The notes beneath the pieces were generated by a model. That model saw only the letters and a program-made list of their open reading frames with translations. It searched no databases and was not told where the DNA came from. The translations under genes were made by a program, and so were the position numbers. Below, piece by piece: positions 1-8,378 of a DNA stretch of 64,000 nucleotides. The number at the start of each line of letters is the position of its first letter. Within the stretch, counting starts at the first letter, position 1. The stretch comes from Nocardia sp. SYP-A9097 (GTDB lineage: Bacteria; Actinomycetota; Actinomycetes; Mycobacteriales; Mycobacteriaceae), in contig NZ_WJIC01000018.1 in NCBI RefSeq assembly GCF_009649815.1, positions 80,068-144,067 on the forward strand, given 5' to 3'.

Positions 1-1
1 C

Positions 2-304
2 CCGGATACCCAGCTCGGTCAACTGCTGCGGTCGGGGGCGTCGCGCCTGGGTGACGCGAGCGCGCAGTTGAATCAGGGCGGTCAGTTGGCCGCGAGCATT
101 CCGGCGCTGGCCGATCAGGGCAAGACGCAGTTGCTGGGCGCGCTGCACGCGCTCACCTCCGGGGTGACGCAGTTGCAAACCGTCACGACCACGCTGGGCA
201 ATCAGGCCACGCAGGCGTTGAACGCGCTGCCGCAGCGCGGTGTCCCGCAGCAGTCGGCGATCGCTTCGGCACTCTCCGATCCGGTGGATATCGTCCGCAA
301 ATAA
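2..304 (+). CDS. C-terminal part of an unidentified protein (5' end outside window)
   Basis: The reading frame is open from the window edge to the TAA at 302-304, so this is the last ~100 residues of a longer protein. The visible part is rich in Ala, Leu, Gln and Thr with regularly spaced hydrophobic residues, suggesting long amphipathic helices. It ends in a Pro/Gln-rich stretch followed by a short charged tail. I recognise no catalytic motif. An exported or ESX-type helical protein is possible, but nothing here proves it. A downstream TTG at 68 also lies in frame, but there is no reason to start there because the frame is open upstream. Confidence 0.6.
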   Translation, partial: PDTQLGQLLRSGASRLGDASAQLNQGGQLAASIPALADQGKTQLLGALHALTSGVTQLQTVTTTLGNQATQALNALPQRGVPQQSAIASALSDPVDIVRK

Positions 305-451
305 ATGTTGGCAAACAATCAGCAACACATCGGCGGTTTGCCCGGTTAAGATCAACTCCGATTTGCTCTAATCGATCTTGTTTTGACGCTCCAGCCTGAC
401 CCGCGCCACGGCTCCACCCCACAGCGCCCCGGTACCGGAGAGGAAACGATT

Positions 452-742
452 GTGAGCATGCTGCTGGCCGCGCACGACATGTACGGCACAGTCCTGGCCC
501 AGATGGGCAATCCCACGGCCGAAACCCCGCCCATGGCCGACAAGATGATGAAGATGTTCCGCTACTTCACCTGGTTCACCCAGATGTCCGGCATTGCCGC
601 CATCACCTACGGCGGCGGCAAATTCGCCTGGGAGAAGTGGGGCGGCGGAGCGAGCTCCCCCAAAATGGTCGCCAACGCCATGCTCGGCGGTGCCACCGCC
701 ACCAGCGCCGGCACCATCATGAACTCCATCATCGGCTCCTAG
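452..742 (+). CDS. Small hypothetical membrane protein
   Basis: A 96-residue protein that I cannot assign to a named family. The GTG start at 452 is chosen because a purine-rich ribosome site (GGAGAGGAAA) precedes it by about 6 nt; the ATG at 458 is an alternative. After a Met-rich amphipathic stretch (residues ~28-36) there are two moderately hydrophobic, Gly/Ala-rich segments (about 38-55 and 72-94) that could be membrane spans or a helical hairpin. The gene converges on the FKBP gene, with a strong shared terminator between them. No operon partner is visible. Function unknown. Confidence 0.65.
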   Translation: MSMLLAAHDMYGTVLAQMGNPTAETPPMADKMMKMFRYFTWFTQMSGIAAITYGGGKFAWEKWGGGASSPKMVANAMLGGATATSAGTIMNSIIGS

Positions 743-777
743 CGCCTGGGCGGGGTCTTCCATCCCCACCTACAACC

Positions 778-807
778 GCGCCCGCCTCGCGTAAGTGAGG
801 CGGGCGC
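778..807. terminator. Bidirectional intrinsic terminator
   Basis: Perfect 11-bp GC-rich stem (778-788 with 797-807), an 8-nt loop, then a T-rich run on the plus strand. It separates the convergent small membrane protein and FKBP genes, so it can stop transcription from both sides. Confidence 0.85.
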
Positions 808-838
808 ATTGTTTTTCGCGCTGGCGAGGGCGCAGAGC

Positions 839-1201
839 CTAGCTCAGCACGTCCAGCAGGTCGATGACGAAGACCAGGGTCTTGCCCGACAGGTGGTGTC
901 CGGAGCCGGCGGAGCCGTAGGCGAGCTCCGGCGGGATGGTGAGCTGGCGGCGTCCGCCGACCTTCATGCCCGGAATGCCGTCCTGCCAGCCCTGGATCAG
1001 GCCGCGCAGCGGGAAGGTGATGGACTCGCCACGGTTCCAGGAGGAATCGAACTCTTCACCACTGTCGAACTCGACGCCCACATAGTGCACGTCGACGGTA
1101 TCACCCGGCTTCGCCTCGGCGCCGTCGCCCACGACGAGGTCCTTGATGACCAGCGTGGCGGGCGCGGGCCCGTCCTGGAATTCGATAAGCGGCTTGCTCA
1201 T
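839..1201 (-). CDS. FKBP-type peptidyl-prolyl cis-trans isomerase
   Basis: A 120-residue single-domain FKBP that catalyses cis-trans isomerisation of Xaa-Pro bonds during protein folding. The family core is visible: DTVDVHYVG near residue 34, the FDSSW strand near 51, then ITFPLRGLIQGW (61-72), GMKVGGRR (78-85) and LTIPPELAYG (87-96), closing with an FVIDLLDV strand. Start ATG at 1201 gives the classical MSKPLIEF N-terminus and is preceded by an AAGAGGA ribosome site. No signal peptide is seen, so the product is probably cytosolic. It is a stand-alone gene convergent with its left neighbour and divergent from the TrmH gene. Confidence 0.93.
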   Translation of the reverse strand: MSKPLIEFQDGPAPATLVIKDLVVGDGAEAKPGDTVDVHYVGVEFDSGEEFDSSWNRGESITFPLRGLIQGWQDGIPGMKVGGRRQLTIPPELAYGSAGSGHHLSGKTLVFVIDLLDVLS

Positions 1202-1292
1202 GGGCAGTCCTCTTCGATAGGGGATCGGATCGTCAATCACCTTATGCGGTGCCCCGCACCGACCATGAACGACGTCGCGCGAGAATGTCCCG

Positions 1293-2096
1293 GTGGCCGA
1301 AGTGATCGATATCGACGACCCCGCCGACCCGCGCGTCGCCGATTTCCGCGACCTCAGTAATGCGGACCGGCGACCGGACCTGCCCGGCGGAAAAGGATTG
1401 GTGATCGCCGAGGGCACGGTTGTGGTGGAACGCATGCTGACCTCACGATTCGCGCCCTTCGGATTACTCGGGGTGGCACGCAAATACGAGATTCTCGCCG
1501 AGCAGTTGGCGGCCGTCGACGTGCCGTATTACCGCGCGACGGCCGAGGTGATGGCGGAGATCGTCGGATTCCATCTGAATCGCGGTGTGCTGGCAGCGGC
1601 GCGGCGGCCCCCGGAACTCACCGCCGCGGACATACTCGCGAACGCGCGGACGGTGGCCGTACTGGAGGGCGTGAACGATCACGAGAACATCGGCTCGATC
1701 TTCCGTAACGCGGCGGGACTCGGCGCGGACGCGGTGCTGTTCGGCGACCGCTGCTCGGATCCGCTGTACCGGCGTTCGGTGCGCGTCTCCATGGGGCATG
1801 TGCTGCGCATTCCCTTCGCACCGCTGCCCGACCTGCCCGATGGCCTGAATACCCTGCGCGACAAGGGTTTCCAGATTATCGCCCTCACCCCCGATCCCGC
1901 GGCCGACACCCTCGCGCACGCCATGACCGGCGACCGGGTGGCCCTGCTGCTCGGCGCGGAGGGTCCGGGCCTGACCGAGGAAACCATGCGCGCCAGCGAT
2001 ATTCGCGCTCGCATCCCCATGACACCGGGCACCGATTCCCTTAATGTGGCCACCGCCGCCGCCATGGCCTTCTACGAAAGAGTGCGTGCCCAGTGA
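1293..2096 (+). CDS. TrmH/SpoU-family RNA 2'-O-methyltransferase
   Basis: A 267-residue SPOUT methyltransferase that transfers a methyl group from S-adenosylmethionine to a ribose 2'-OH of rRNA or tRNA. All three SpoU motifs are present: the NDHENIGSIFRNA segment (128-140) with the catalytic-type Asn and Arg, LLLGAEGPGL (218-227), and IPMTPGTDSLNVATA (241-255) forming the knotted cofactor site. Residues 1-110 form the usual RNA-binding substrate domain. GTG start at 1293. The gene overlaps the next gene by 4 nt, so the two are translationally coupled. In M. tuberculosis the same pair is, as I recall, Rv0881-Rv0882. The exact RNA target cannot be read from sequence. Confidence 0.92.
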   Translation: MAEVIDIDDPADPRVADFRDLSNADRRPDLPGGKGLVIAEGTVVVERMLTSRFAPFGLLGVARKYEILAEQLAAVDVPYYRATAEVMAEIVGFHLNRGVLAAARRPPELTAADILANARTVAVLEGVNDHENIGSIFRNAAGLGADAVLFGDRCSDPLYRRSVRVSMGHVLRIPFAPLPDLPDGLNTLRDKGFQIIALTPDPAADTLAHAMTGDRVALLLGAEGPGLTEETMRASDIRARIPMTPGTDSLNVATAAAMAFYERVRAQ

Positions 2097-2383
2097 GCTA
2101 TCCGCCCGATGGACCCTATGGATACGGATACTCCGAGCCGACACCGTGGGCGTCCGGTATCGCCGTCATCGCCTTCGTGGCGTTGCTGAGCGCGGCCGGG
2201 GTCTATGCCTTCGGTGAGGCACTGGCGCGTATACACCCCATCCTGTCGGTGGCCGTGAATCTCATTGCGGTGGGCGGTGTTACGCCGACCGCGTGGCGCT
2301 GGCGCTTTCAGCCGGTGACGCGCTGGGTGATCGCCGGGCTGGGTGCGGGCGTACTCCTCGGCTGGATTGCCTTGCTGGCCTGA
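2093..2383 (+). CDS. DUF2537 small membrane protein
   Basis: A 96-residue protein with a short Tyr/Pro/Gly-rich N-terminus (1-20) and three hydrophobic segments (about 21-42, 48-66 and 73-95), matching the actinobacterial DUF2537 family of uncharacterised membrane proteins. The GTG start overlaps the stop of the upstream methyltransferase by 4 nt, a typical coupled arrangement. It ends convergently against the DUF6928 gene with only ~20 nt between stop codons. That gap contains a short inverted repeat (CTGAGT/ACTCAG arms) that could serve as a compact terminator. Function unknown. Confidence 0.8.
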   Translation: MSYPPDGPYGYGYSEPTPWASGIAVIAFVALLSAAGVYAFGEALARIHPILSVAVNLIAVGGVTPTAWRWRFQPVTRWVIAGLGAGVLLGWIALLA

Positions 2384-2403
2384 GTAATTCCGGGCCGGGT
2401 AAC

Positions 2404-3141
2404 TCAGGACACCCGGTCCTTACCGCGCAGCCAGCCGAACAATCCGCGTTTGCCATTGCGTTCCGCGGTCACCGGTGCGGCGGGTTCGTCGAGTGCGGGG
2501 GCTTCGCCCTTGGGGAACAGCGAGAATCCGCACACTTCGATTTGATCCGGGGTGAGCGCGTCCTCGGAGAATTTGCCGCGATACCGGAAGCCGAGCCACT
2601 CCTGATTGGCGGCGCCCGCGAAATCCGGTGGGTCGAACGGTAATAACTGGGGGTCCGTCAATTCCCCGGGCTCCAATTCGATCGGGTACTCCCCCGCCCA
2701 ATACGGCCGCTCCCATACCTGGGGCATGCCCTCGTCCTCAAGAATATTGACGCGGCTGGCGCTGAAGGATCGGCGGAATTCCCCGCGCTCCCATTCGGCG
2801 AACGCACCCCAGCCCAGCGAGAGGTCGTAGGAGACCAGGTAGGTGTGCTCGGAGGCGAGCGGACGGACCAGCAGCTCAGGCAATTTGGTGGGGCGCGGCA
2901 ATGCGGCCCGGGTGGAGCAGACCACGGTCACACCGGGATAGCAGCCGATATAAATGGATTCGGGATCGGGCCCCGCCCACACCTTCATGGTGCCGGAGGC
3001 GGCGGGCACCACATCGCGGTCGGGATGGAGTTGACGCGCCAGCGCCCAGGCCGCTGCCGGATCCGGTCCCGGGTGCGCGCGCAGCACTCCGACCGGATCG
3101 GAGGCGTCGACGTACCAGAGGGACGAGACTGTGGATGGCAA
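2404..3141 (-). CDS. DUF6928 family protein
   Basis: A 245-residue protein resembling the DUF6928 family of unknown function. Recognisable segments are ESIYIGCYPGVTVVCS (~61-76), SLGWGAFAEWERG (~107-119), a RPYWAGEYP block (~144-152) and a LPFDPPDF block (~166-173). The C-terminal 40 residues are charged and probably disordered. The start is a TTG at 3141: a strong GGGAGG ribosome site lies 6 nt upstream and no ATG/GTG competes nearby. An AT-rich inverted repeat (3159-3188) overlaps the probable -10 element. There are no membrane or signal segments, so it is probably cytosolic. Confidence 0.75.
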   Translation of the reverse strand: MPSTVSSLWYVDASDPVGVLRAHPGPDPAAAWALARQLHPDRDVVPAASGTMKVWAGPDPESIYIGCYPGVTVVCSTRAALPRPTKLPELLVRPLASEHTYLVSYDLSLGWGAFAEWERGEFRRSFSASRVNILEDEGMPQVWERPYWAGEYPIELEPGELTDPQLLPFDPPDFAGAANQEWLGFRYRGKFSEDALTPDQIEVCGFSLFPKGEAPALDEPAAPVTAERNGKRGLFGWLRGKDRVS

Positions 3142-3552
3142 TTCGCACCTCCCGAATTCTCAAAAATCTACATCTGGCAAATTTTGAGCAACATTCGGTG
3201 ACCGTTAATCGACATAGGCGCGGACCGCCCCGGCAATCACCGCCACCACTACAAAATCTACCCCCGCCACGGCCGAAATGTCGCTGTTGCGGGAGGTCTT
3301 CCCCGGCGCGGCGAACTCCCCGCCGCCTGGGGATCTTCGGACAATTCAGTCATTTGGCCGATTTTCGCGGTTGCGCTCGGACACATCCGCACCGATCAGG
3401 AAACCTCGGTCGGCGGCAATCGACAACAGCCACCGTGACGCAGCAGATTTCGTGCGATAGCAAACTTTCAGCATTCAATCTGTAGTCGAATGCGCGAACT
3501 CCAGCCACACACAGCCGTTCCGCACCCATCGCATCGCGGGGGCGGGACGCGG
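3142..3552. other. 411-base intergenic region
   Basis: No convincing gene in either direction; the open frames here have poor codon statistics. The left edge holds the promoter of the DUF6928 gene: reading minus, a TAGATT -10-like hexamer lies inside an AT-rich inverted repeat with CTCAAAA (3159-3165) and TTTTGAG (3182-3188) arms. The rest is mixed sequence with lower GC than the flanking genes. Confidence 0.5.
3159..3188. promoter_or_regulatory. Candidate operator upstream of DUF6928 gene
   Basis: Inverted repeat CTCAAAA ... TTTTGAG with a 16-nt spacer, unusually AT-rich for this genome. It lies 18 nt before the TTG start and overlaps a TANNNT-type -10 hexamer on the minus strand, where a repressor would be expected to bind. 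Confidence 0.35.
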
Positions 3553-4707
3553 TCAGTGACCGGAGCTGCGCACGCCTAGGAGCACATCTTCCCAAGACGG
3601 CATGGGGGCCTTACCGCCACGCTTCGCGCGATTGGGCTTCTGCGCGGGCTTGGCGGCCGGTTGCGCGGCCGGAGCGGCAGCGGCCGGGGTAGCAGCGGCC
3701 GCGGGGGCGGCAGGTGCGGCCGGTTCCGCCGGAGCGGGCTCTTCGACCGGAGCCGGAGCGGGAGGGGCCGGCGCCGCCGGAGCGGGCGCGGTCTGCGCCG
3801 GGGCCGTATACGCGGGAGCCGTCTGCGCCGGAGCCGAATGTGCCGGGGCCGCAGGCGGAGTCGTGACCGGAGCCGTCGGGGTGGCGACCGGGGCCGCGGC
3901 CGCGGCGGCGACCGCCGGAGCGGGCACGGTGCCGTCACCGACAGCGGGGCGCTGCTCGTAGTAGCCGTCCATGGACTGCTGGCCGGCGACCCGGGCCGGC
4001 GCGGATTCGTACTCCGCGCGCTCCTCGCGGGGCGCGGGTGCGGTGGTACGTGGCGCGGGAGCGGGCTCCGGAGCCAGGGGTTCGTTCTGGTCCGGCAGGA
4101 TGGTGGCGAGCCCGCGCAGGGCCCGGCCGAAGTCGGGGTCGATCAGATCCGAGGCCGGATCATCGAGCGGCACAACCGAACCGCCGTGCGCGTCGGGCTG
4201 GTAGCGCCAGTGCGCGGCAATGACCGAACGACCGGCCTGCCACTGCAATTGCGCGACCCAGTAGGCCTTCTCGTCCTTCCAGGCATCCCATTCGGCGGAC
4301 TCGATGGTGTGGCCGCGCTCGGCGAAGGCCGCGGAGACGATCTCGATGAGGGTCTCGACGGCGGGGCCGTCATTGCGCACCGGATGCGCCTTCTGCGCCA
4401 GCTCGGCGGCCCGGGCACGTTCCAGGAGAACGGGATACGCGAAGCGCTCCACTCGACTGGCGGGCATACCGGACTCTTCGGTCACCTGCTCGACCGAGGC
4501 ACCGGCACGGATTCGAGCCTGGATATCGCGAGGGCGCATCGTGGCTTCCGTTTCGATCTCGATTTGGCCGAATCGGGCAAGATCTCCGCGGGCAGCGGCG
4601 CGCAGTTTGTCATCGGCGGGCAGCCGGTACTTCTGACCACTCTCGGTATCGATGCACACGATATGTGTGGAATCGGGCGTCAATCCGATTACTCGAAGTT
4701 CACGCAC
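3553..4707 (-). CDS. sepH: Septation protein SepH (DUF3071)
   Basis: A 384-residue homologue of actinobacterial SepH, a cytosolic protein that binds FtsZ and promotes Z-ring assembly at division septa. The conserved N-terminal domain (1-165) begins REL RVIGLTPDSTHIVC and contains a helix-turn-helix-like segment near 62-92. The C-terminal half (about 200-370) is a long Pro/Ala/Thr-rich low-complexity tail, followed by a short basic terminus ending in a conserved PSWEDVLLG motif. The GTG start at 4707 is backed by an excellent AAGGAGGT ribosome site. The order SepH-SerC on one strand matches mycobacteria (Rv0883c-Rv0884c as I recall). The repetitive tail is the most error-prone part of the assembly. 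Confidence 0.88.
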   Translation of the reverse strand: MRELRVIGLTPDSTHIVCIDTESGQKYRLPADDKLRAAARGDLARFGQIEIETEATMRPRDIQARIRAGASVEQVTEESGMPASRVERFAYPVLLERARAAELAQKAHPVRNDGPAVETLIEIVSAAFAERGHTIESAEWDAWKDEKAYWVAQLQWQAGRSVIAAHWRYQPDAHGGSVVPLDDPASDLIDPDFGRALRGLATILPDQNEPLAPEPAPAPRTTAPAPREERAEYESAPARVAGQQSMDGYYEQRPAVGDGTVPAPAVAAAAAAPVATPTAPVTTPPAAPAHSAPAQTAPAYTAPAQTAPAPAAPAPPAPAPVEEPAPAEPAAPAAPAAAATPAAAAPAAQPAAKPAQKPNRAKRGGKAPMPSWEDVLLGVRSSGH

Positions 4708-4824
4708 CGTTACCTCCTTGTCACTGCGTCGAACACAGTGCTGCGTCTACACAGCGGTCAGGCTCGCGACACCGCCCACGTTCTGGAACAGTAGTGCACT
4801 TCTGTGATTCATGGGGCGAGACAC

Positions 4825-4860
4825 GCGGCGCGGAAATCTGTCGCCAGAGTCCCGCGCCGC
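4825..4860 (-). terminator. Terminator downstream of serC
   Basis: Nine-bp perfect GC stem (4825-4833 with 4852-4860) with an 18-nt loop, about 25 nt past the serC stop on the minus strand. There is no clear T-run, as is common in actinobacteria. Confidence 0.5.
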
Positions 4861-4882
4861 ATACTGTGTCTAAGTTTCGGGA

Positions 4883-6007
4883 TCAGCCGATCTGCTCTAC
4901 GACCCAATCGATGCAGCGGGTCAGCTGCGACACATCCTCCGGATCGATCGCCGGGAACATACCGACACGCAACTGGTTACGGCCCAGCTTACGGTACGGC
5001 TCGGTATCGACGATTCCGTTGGCACGCAATACCTTCGCAACCTGTGCGGCATCCACCGAATCATTGAGGTCGACGGTGCCGACCACCTGCGAGCGATGCG
5101 CCGGGTTCACCACGAAAGGCGTTGCGAATTCGCTGGTCTCGGCCCAGTTGTACAGACGCGAAGAGGAATCCGCGGTGCGCTTCACGCACCAATCAAGTCC
5201 GCCATTGCCATTCATCCATTCGATCTGATTCGCGAACAGCAACAGCGTGGCGAGCGCCGGGGTGTTGTAAGTCTGGTCCTTGGTGGAGTTATCCACCGCG
5301 ATGGGCAGCGACAGGAATTCCGGGGTGAAACGACCGGAGTTCTTGATCTCCTCGACACGCGCCAGCGCGGCCGGGCTCATCAGCGCGATCCACAGGCCGC
5401 CATCGGAAGCGAAGCACTTCTGCGGTGCGAAGTAGTAGACATCGGCGTCGGCCATATTCACCGGCAGACCGCCCGCGCCGGAGGTGGCGTCGATGGCGAT
5501 CAGCGCGTTCTCCGAACCCGCGGGACGCGAAACCGGAATGGCGACACCGGTGGAGGTCTCGTTGTGCGCCCAGCCGATGAGGTCGACCGACGGATCGGAG
5601 GTGGGCTCGGGCGCGCTGCCCGGCTCCGCCTTGACCACGATCGGGTCGCCGATGAACGGGTTGGCCTTGGCGACCGAGGCGAACTTGGAGGAGAACTCGC
5701 CATTGGTCAGGTGCAGCGACTTCTCACGGATCAGGCCGAAGGCGGCGGCGTCCCAGAACGCGGTGGTGCCGCCGTTGCCCAGCACGACCTCGTAACCGTC
5801 GGGCAGGGTGAACAATTCGCGCAGGCCGGAACGCACCCGGGCCACCACGTCCTTGACCGGCTTCTGCCGGTGCGAGGTACCGAATACGGAGGCGCCGGTA
5901 TCCACCAGGGACTGCAGCTGTTCGGGACGCACCTTGGAGGGTCCGCAGCCGAACCGTCCGTCGGCGGGCTTGAGATCGTCGGGGATGGTCGGGAACGCAG
6001 AGGTCAT
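4883..6007 (-). CDS. serC: Phosphoserine aminotransferase
   Basis: A 374-residue PLP enzyme that converts 3-phosphohydroxypyruvate and glutamate to phosphoserine, the second step of serine biosynthesis. Seen: GNGGTTAFWDAA (78-89), the PLP-binding Asp in AIDATSGAGG (D173) and the Schiff-base lysine in FAPQKCFASDGG (K197). Length and the MTSAFPTIPDDLKP N-terminus match the mycobacterial type. The ATG at 6007 is preceded by TACCCT exactly 7 nt upstream with no ribosome site, so the mRNA is probably leaderless. A GC hairpin lies just after the stop and SepH follows on the same strand. Confidence 0.95.
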   Translation of the reverse strand: MTSAFPTIPDDLKPADGRFGCGPSKVRPEQLQSLVDTGASVFGTSHRQKPVKDVVARVRSGLRELFTLPDGYEVVLGNGGTTAFWDAAAFGLIREKSLHLTNGEFSSKFASVAKANPFIGDPIVVKAEPGSAPEPTSDPSVDLIGWAHNETSTGVAIPVSRPAGSENALIAIDATSGAGGLPVNMADADVYYFAPQKCFASDGGLWIALMSPAALARVEEIKNSGRFTPEFLSLPIAVDNSTKDQTYNTPALATLLLFANQIEWMNGNGGLDWCVKRTADSSSRLYNWAETSEFATPFVVNPAHRSQVVGTVDLNDSVDAAQVAKVLRANGIVDTEPYRKLGRNQLRVGMFPAIDPEDVSQLTRCIDWVVEQIG

Positions 6008-6140
6008 GGCGACAAGGGTAGTTGCTGCGTATCAGCCCCGAAACGAGTGGGTCGACCCTGGAACACGTTCGGCGCGCGGGCTCCGGCAAACAACGGGTAT
6101 CGCTGTGGTGCGAGCCACACAGGCACTACCGTTCAGCAGC

Positions 6141-6968
6141 ATGAACATGGCCGCGCACGAGCGACCTGGATCTCCCCTCGGCACACCCGCCGCGGCCTCG
6201 AAATCGGCCGGTACACAGGGTCTTACCGTGGTCGAGGCGGGCCGTCGCACGGAACCGGAGCCGCGTCCCGGGCTGCTGCGCCGGTTGGCCGGACTACGGC
6301 TGTCCTCCCAATTCGGCTCGCACGGGCTCGTCCGCCGGGGTCCGGCCCTCGATGATGCCGCCCGCCGGGAGCTGCTCATGCACGGCGCCGAAGGCACCGC
6401 GACCATCCTGAGCGTTCGCTCCGAGGCCGGGAAACCCCCGGCCCGGAGTATCGACCCCGCGCCACAATTCGCGGACCCGCGCCCCGGGCCCGGCCAGGAG
6501 TTCTGGGTGCGTATTCAGCTCGAGGGCCGGAACGCGTACGAGACCCGCGTACGCCAGCGCGTCAATGCCCCTGACCAGGAATGGATGCAGCCCGGCGATG
6601 TGGTGTCCTGCCGCGTCGACCCCGGCGACCATGACCGCGTGGTCCTCTACGTGCCCGCCGTCGAGGAGGCGAGCCGCACCAATATCGCCAAGATCTTGGC
6701 CGACGGCCGCCGCGCCCGCGCCACCGTCCTGGCCACCACGCCCGTAGCCGCCGACTACACCGGCCGCGACGACCCGGTACTGCGCCTGGACCTGGAACTG
6801 CGCGCCTGGGACGAACCCTCCCCCTGGCGAGTCCGCATCATCGCGCCCGTCCCGCTGCCCGCCCTGGAATTGGTCGATCTGGGCGGCCACCTGGAAGTCG
6901 CCTTCTTCACCGTCGACCACGGTGAGTCCGTGACCGTCGACTGGTATGCCTCGCACCGTCCCGACTGA
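6141..6968 (+). CDS. Hypothetical protein
   Basis: A 275-residue protein I cannot name. The first ~45 residues are Pro/Ser/Ala-rich and probably disordered. The remainder looks like two small beta-rich repeats, around residues 80-150 and 165-240, each with a strand pattern and a QPGDVVSCRVDP-like turn, as in proteins describing expanded beta barrels. No signal peptide or membrane span is seen. The start ATG at 6141 lies 8 nt after a TACCGT hexamer and lacks a ribosome site, suggesting leaderless transcription divergent from serC (133 nt apart). Mycobacteria carry an uncharacterised gene at the same place after serC; I infer but cannot prove homology. Confidence 0.7.
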   Translation: MNMAAHERPGSPLGTPAAASKSAGTQGLTVVEAGRRTEPEPRPGLLRRLAGLRLSSQFGSHGLVRRGPALDDAARRELLMHGAEGTATILSVRSEAGKPPARSIDPAPQFADPRPGPGQEFWVRIQLEGRNAYETRVRQRVNAPDQEWMQPGDVVSCRVDPGDHDRVVLYVPAVEEASRTNIAKILADGRRARATVLATTPVAADYTGRDDPVLRLDLELRAWDEPSPWRVRIIAPVPLPALELVDLGGHLEVAFFTVDHGESVTVDWYASHRPD

Positions 6969-7019
6969 CAATCACCAGCCTGCGCACACAACACCCCCGC
7001 TATCGCAGCGCACGCAACA

Positions 7020-7085
7020 CCCGGCCATCCCAGAGCGCGCAACATCCCGCCATTCCGGCGTGCTTGTGGCCGGGATCCACAGGAC
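7020..7085. repeat. Degenerate copy of the dispersed palindromic repeat
   Basis: Sequence around GGCCGGGATCCACA resembles the left half of the two full palindromic elements at 24134-24210 and 53091-53182, but the right arm is eroded. It lies in the 134-nt gap between convergent genes. Confidence 0.4.
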
Positions 7086-7102
7086 CGAGTGGATTCCGCC
7101 CC

Positions 7103-7972
7103 CTACGGGAGTCGCACGAACTGGAACCCGTTGCCTTTCAAGGCGGTCAGGGCCGCGTACATCCCCGGACCGGTCCCGGAGTTGGGGCGGTGCATATGGG
7201 CGAGGGAGATGCCGCCGGGTTTGGCCTTCATCATGTTCGCTTGTACCTGAGCGGCATTCGAGGTCGCGCCGGAGTCGGCGTTGAGCGAGTAGCCGACGGG
7301 GGTTTCGCCCAGGTCCTGGACGATGGCCACCGCCAATTCGTCGTAATGGGCGGTGCCGCTGCGGAAGAAGCGGGGCGCGCGCCCGACCAGCTTGGTGAGG
7401 CGTTCGTGATTGCCCCAGACCTCGTCCACGGCCTCCTGCGGGCTGCCGGTGCCTTTGATCTCGTAGGCGGGACGGCCGTTCACCGAGAGCGGCCGGTGCG
7501 CGGTGCCGTGATTGGCGAGTTCGAAGAGCGGGTTGGCGGCGAGTTGGGCGGCGCGCACCTGATTCGCGTCGATCCAGCGTTTGTTGAGGAAAAGGGTCGC
7601 CGGAAGCTGCTGTGCGATAAGCAGACTCAGCAGATTCTCGTCGATATCGTTATTGCCCGGACCGCCGCACGCGTCGAAGGTGAGCGCGAATTGCCTTCCG
7701 GCGGTGTCGAAGTTGGTGCGGATGCCGGAGATATCGGTGCCCCACTGCTGCGGGTTCTTCCCGGCGTATTTGGCGGCCACCGCGTCCGGGCCCACTCCGC
7801 CGTGCGCGAGCGGCAGGTCGGCGGAGGCCAGGCTTTTGTCCGCACGGTTCAGCGGCGGTTCGAGAATGCGGTCGTTACCGCTGGCTCTCCCGCAGCCGGC
7901 GGATATATAGCCGGCGGCCATGGCCGCACCGACGGTGAGCAGACGTCTCCGCGAAAGTCCTGCATCGAGCAC
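7103..7972 (-). CDS. Exported polysaccharide deacetylase (NodB fold)
   Basis: A 289-residue NodB-type deacetylase, expected to remove N- or O-acetyl groups from a cell-envelope polysaccharide outside the membrane. Residues 1-27 form a Tat-like signal (SRRRLL twin arginine) followed by SAGC, which could be a weak lipobox. The catalytic core shows LTFDACGG (D100) and the metal-binding HGTAH pair (H155, H159), then FFRSGTAHYD near 215 and SLAHMHRP near 254. GTG start at 7972 follows TAACCT by 6 nt without a ribosome site, so probably leaderless. It converges on the hypothetical gene to its left. The natural substrate is unknown. Confidence 0.85.
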   Translation of the reverse strand: MLDAGLSRRRLLTVGAAMAAGYISAGCGRASGNDRILEPPLNRADKSLASADLPLAHGGVGPDAVAAKYAGKNPQQWGTDISGIRTNFDTAGRQFALTFDACGGPGNNDIDENLLSLLIAQQLPATLFLNKRWIDANQVRAAQLAANPLFELANHGTAHRPLSVNGRPAYEIKGTGSPQEAVDEVWGNHERLTKLVGRAPRFFRSGTAHYDELAVAIVQDLGETPVGYSLNADSGATSNAAQVQANMMKAKPGGISLAHMHRPNSGTGPGMYAALTALKGNGFQFVRLP

Positions 7973-8016
7973 CTGGGCAGGTTATGCCAAACGCAACCCG
8001 ACACCCAGGATTGAAA

Positions 8017-8202
8017 TCAGCGTTGTTCGGACCTTCGCGGCCTCGCAACCAATTCACCACGACAATTCGGACAAATGTAATTCATTGTTCGGCCGCAGGG
8101 TTCGCAGAACGTGCACTCGAAGGAGCAGATGACCGCCGGACCGTCCGCGGGCAATTCCACTGCTTCGCAACGTTCGCAACGCGTCCGCATCTCCAATGCC
8201 AT
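8017..8202 (-). CDS. DUF1272 zinc-ribbon-like protein
   Basis: A 61-residue protein with eight cysteines spaced as CERC ... CSFECTFCEPC ... CPNC, typical of DUF1272, a small probable zinc-binding family of unknown role. The start at 8202 is supported by a perfect GGAGGTGCGAC-ATG arrangement. It sits upstream of the polysaccharide deacetylase on the same strand with a 44-nt gap and is divergent from the RDD gene. The longer upstream open frame on this strand is antisense to the RDD gene and was not used. Confidence 0.85.
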   Translation of the reverse strand: MALEMRTRCERCEAVELPADGPAVICSFECTFCEPCGRTMNYICPNCRGELVARPRRSEQR

Positions 8203-8378
8203 GTCGCACCTCCATGTTTCACTCTGCCGAACCCCGGCGCGCCGGCACCACGCGAGTGCTCCAGACTGTATCGGCCCAGTCACCTTGTCCGCCGGTAGCC
8301 AATCGGCGGCAATCGGGGGGTGCCCGGTACCGCTCCCCCTTGCGGTATCGGCCGTTTCGACTCGCAACAAGGAAGTAC

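Noticed and set aside
809..1360. Plus-strand ORF opposite the FKBP gene
   Set aside because: Antisense shadow of a recognised FKBP domain.
3602..3961. Ala/Gly-rich plus-strand ORF opposite the SepH tail
   Set aside because: Mirror image of the Pro/Ala repeat in sepH.
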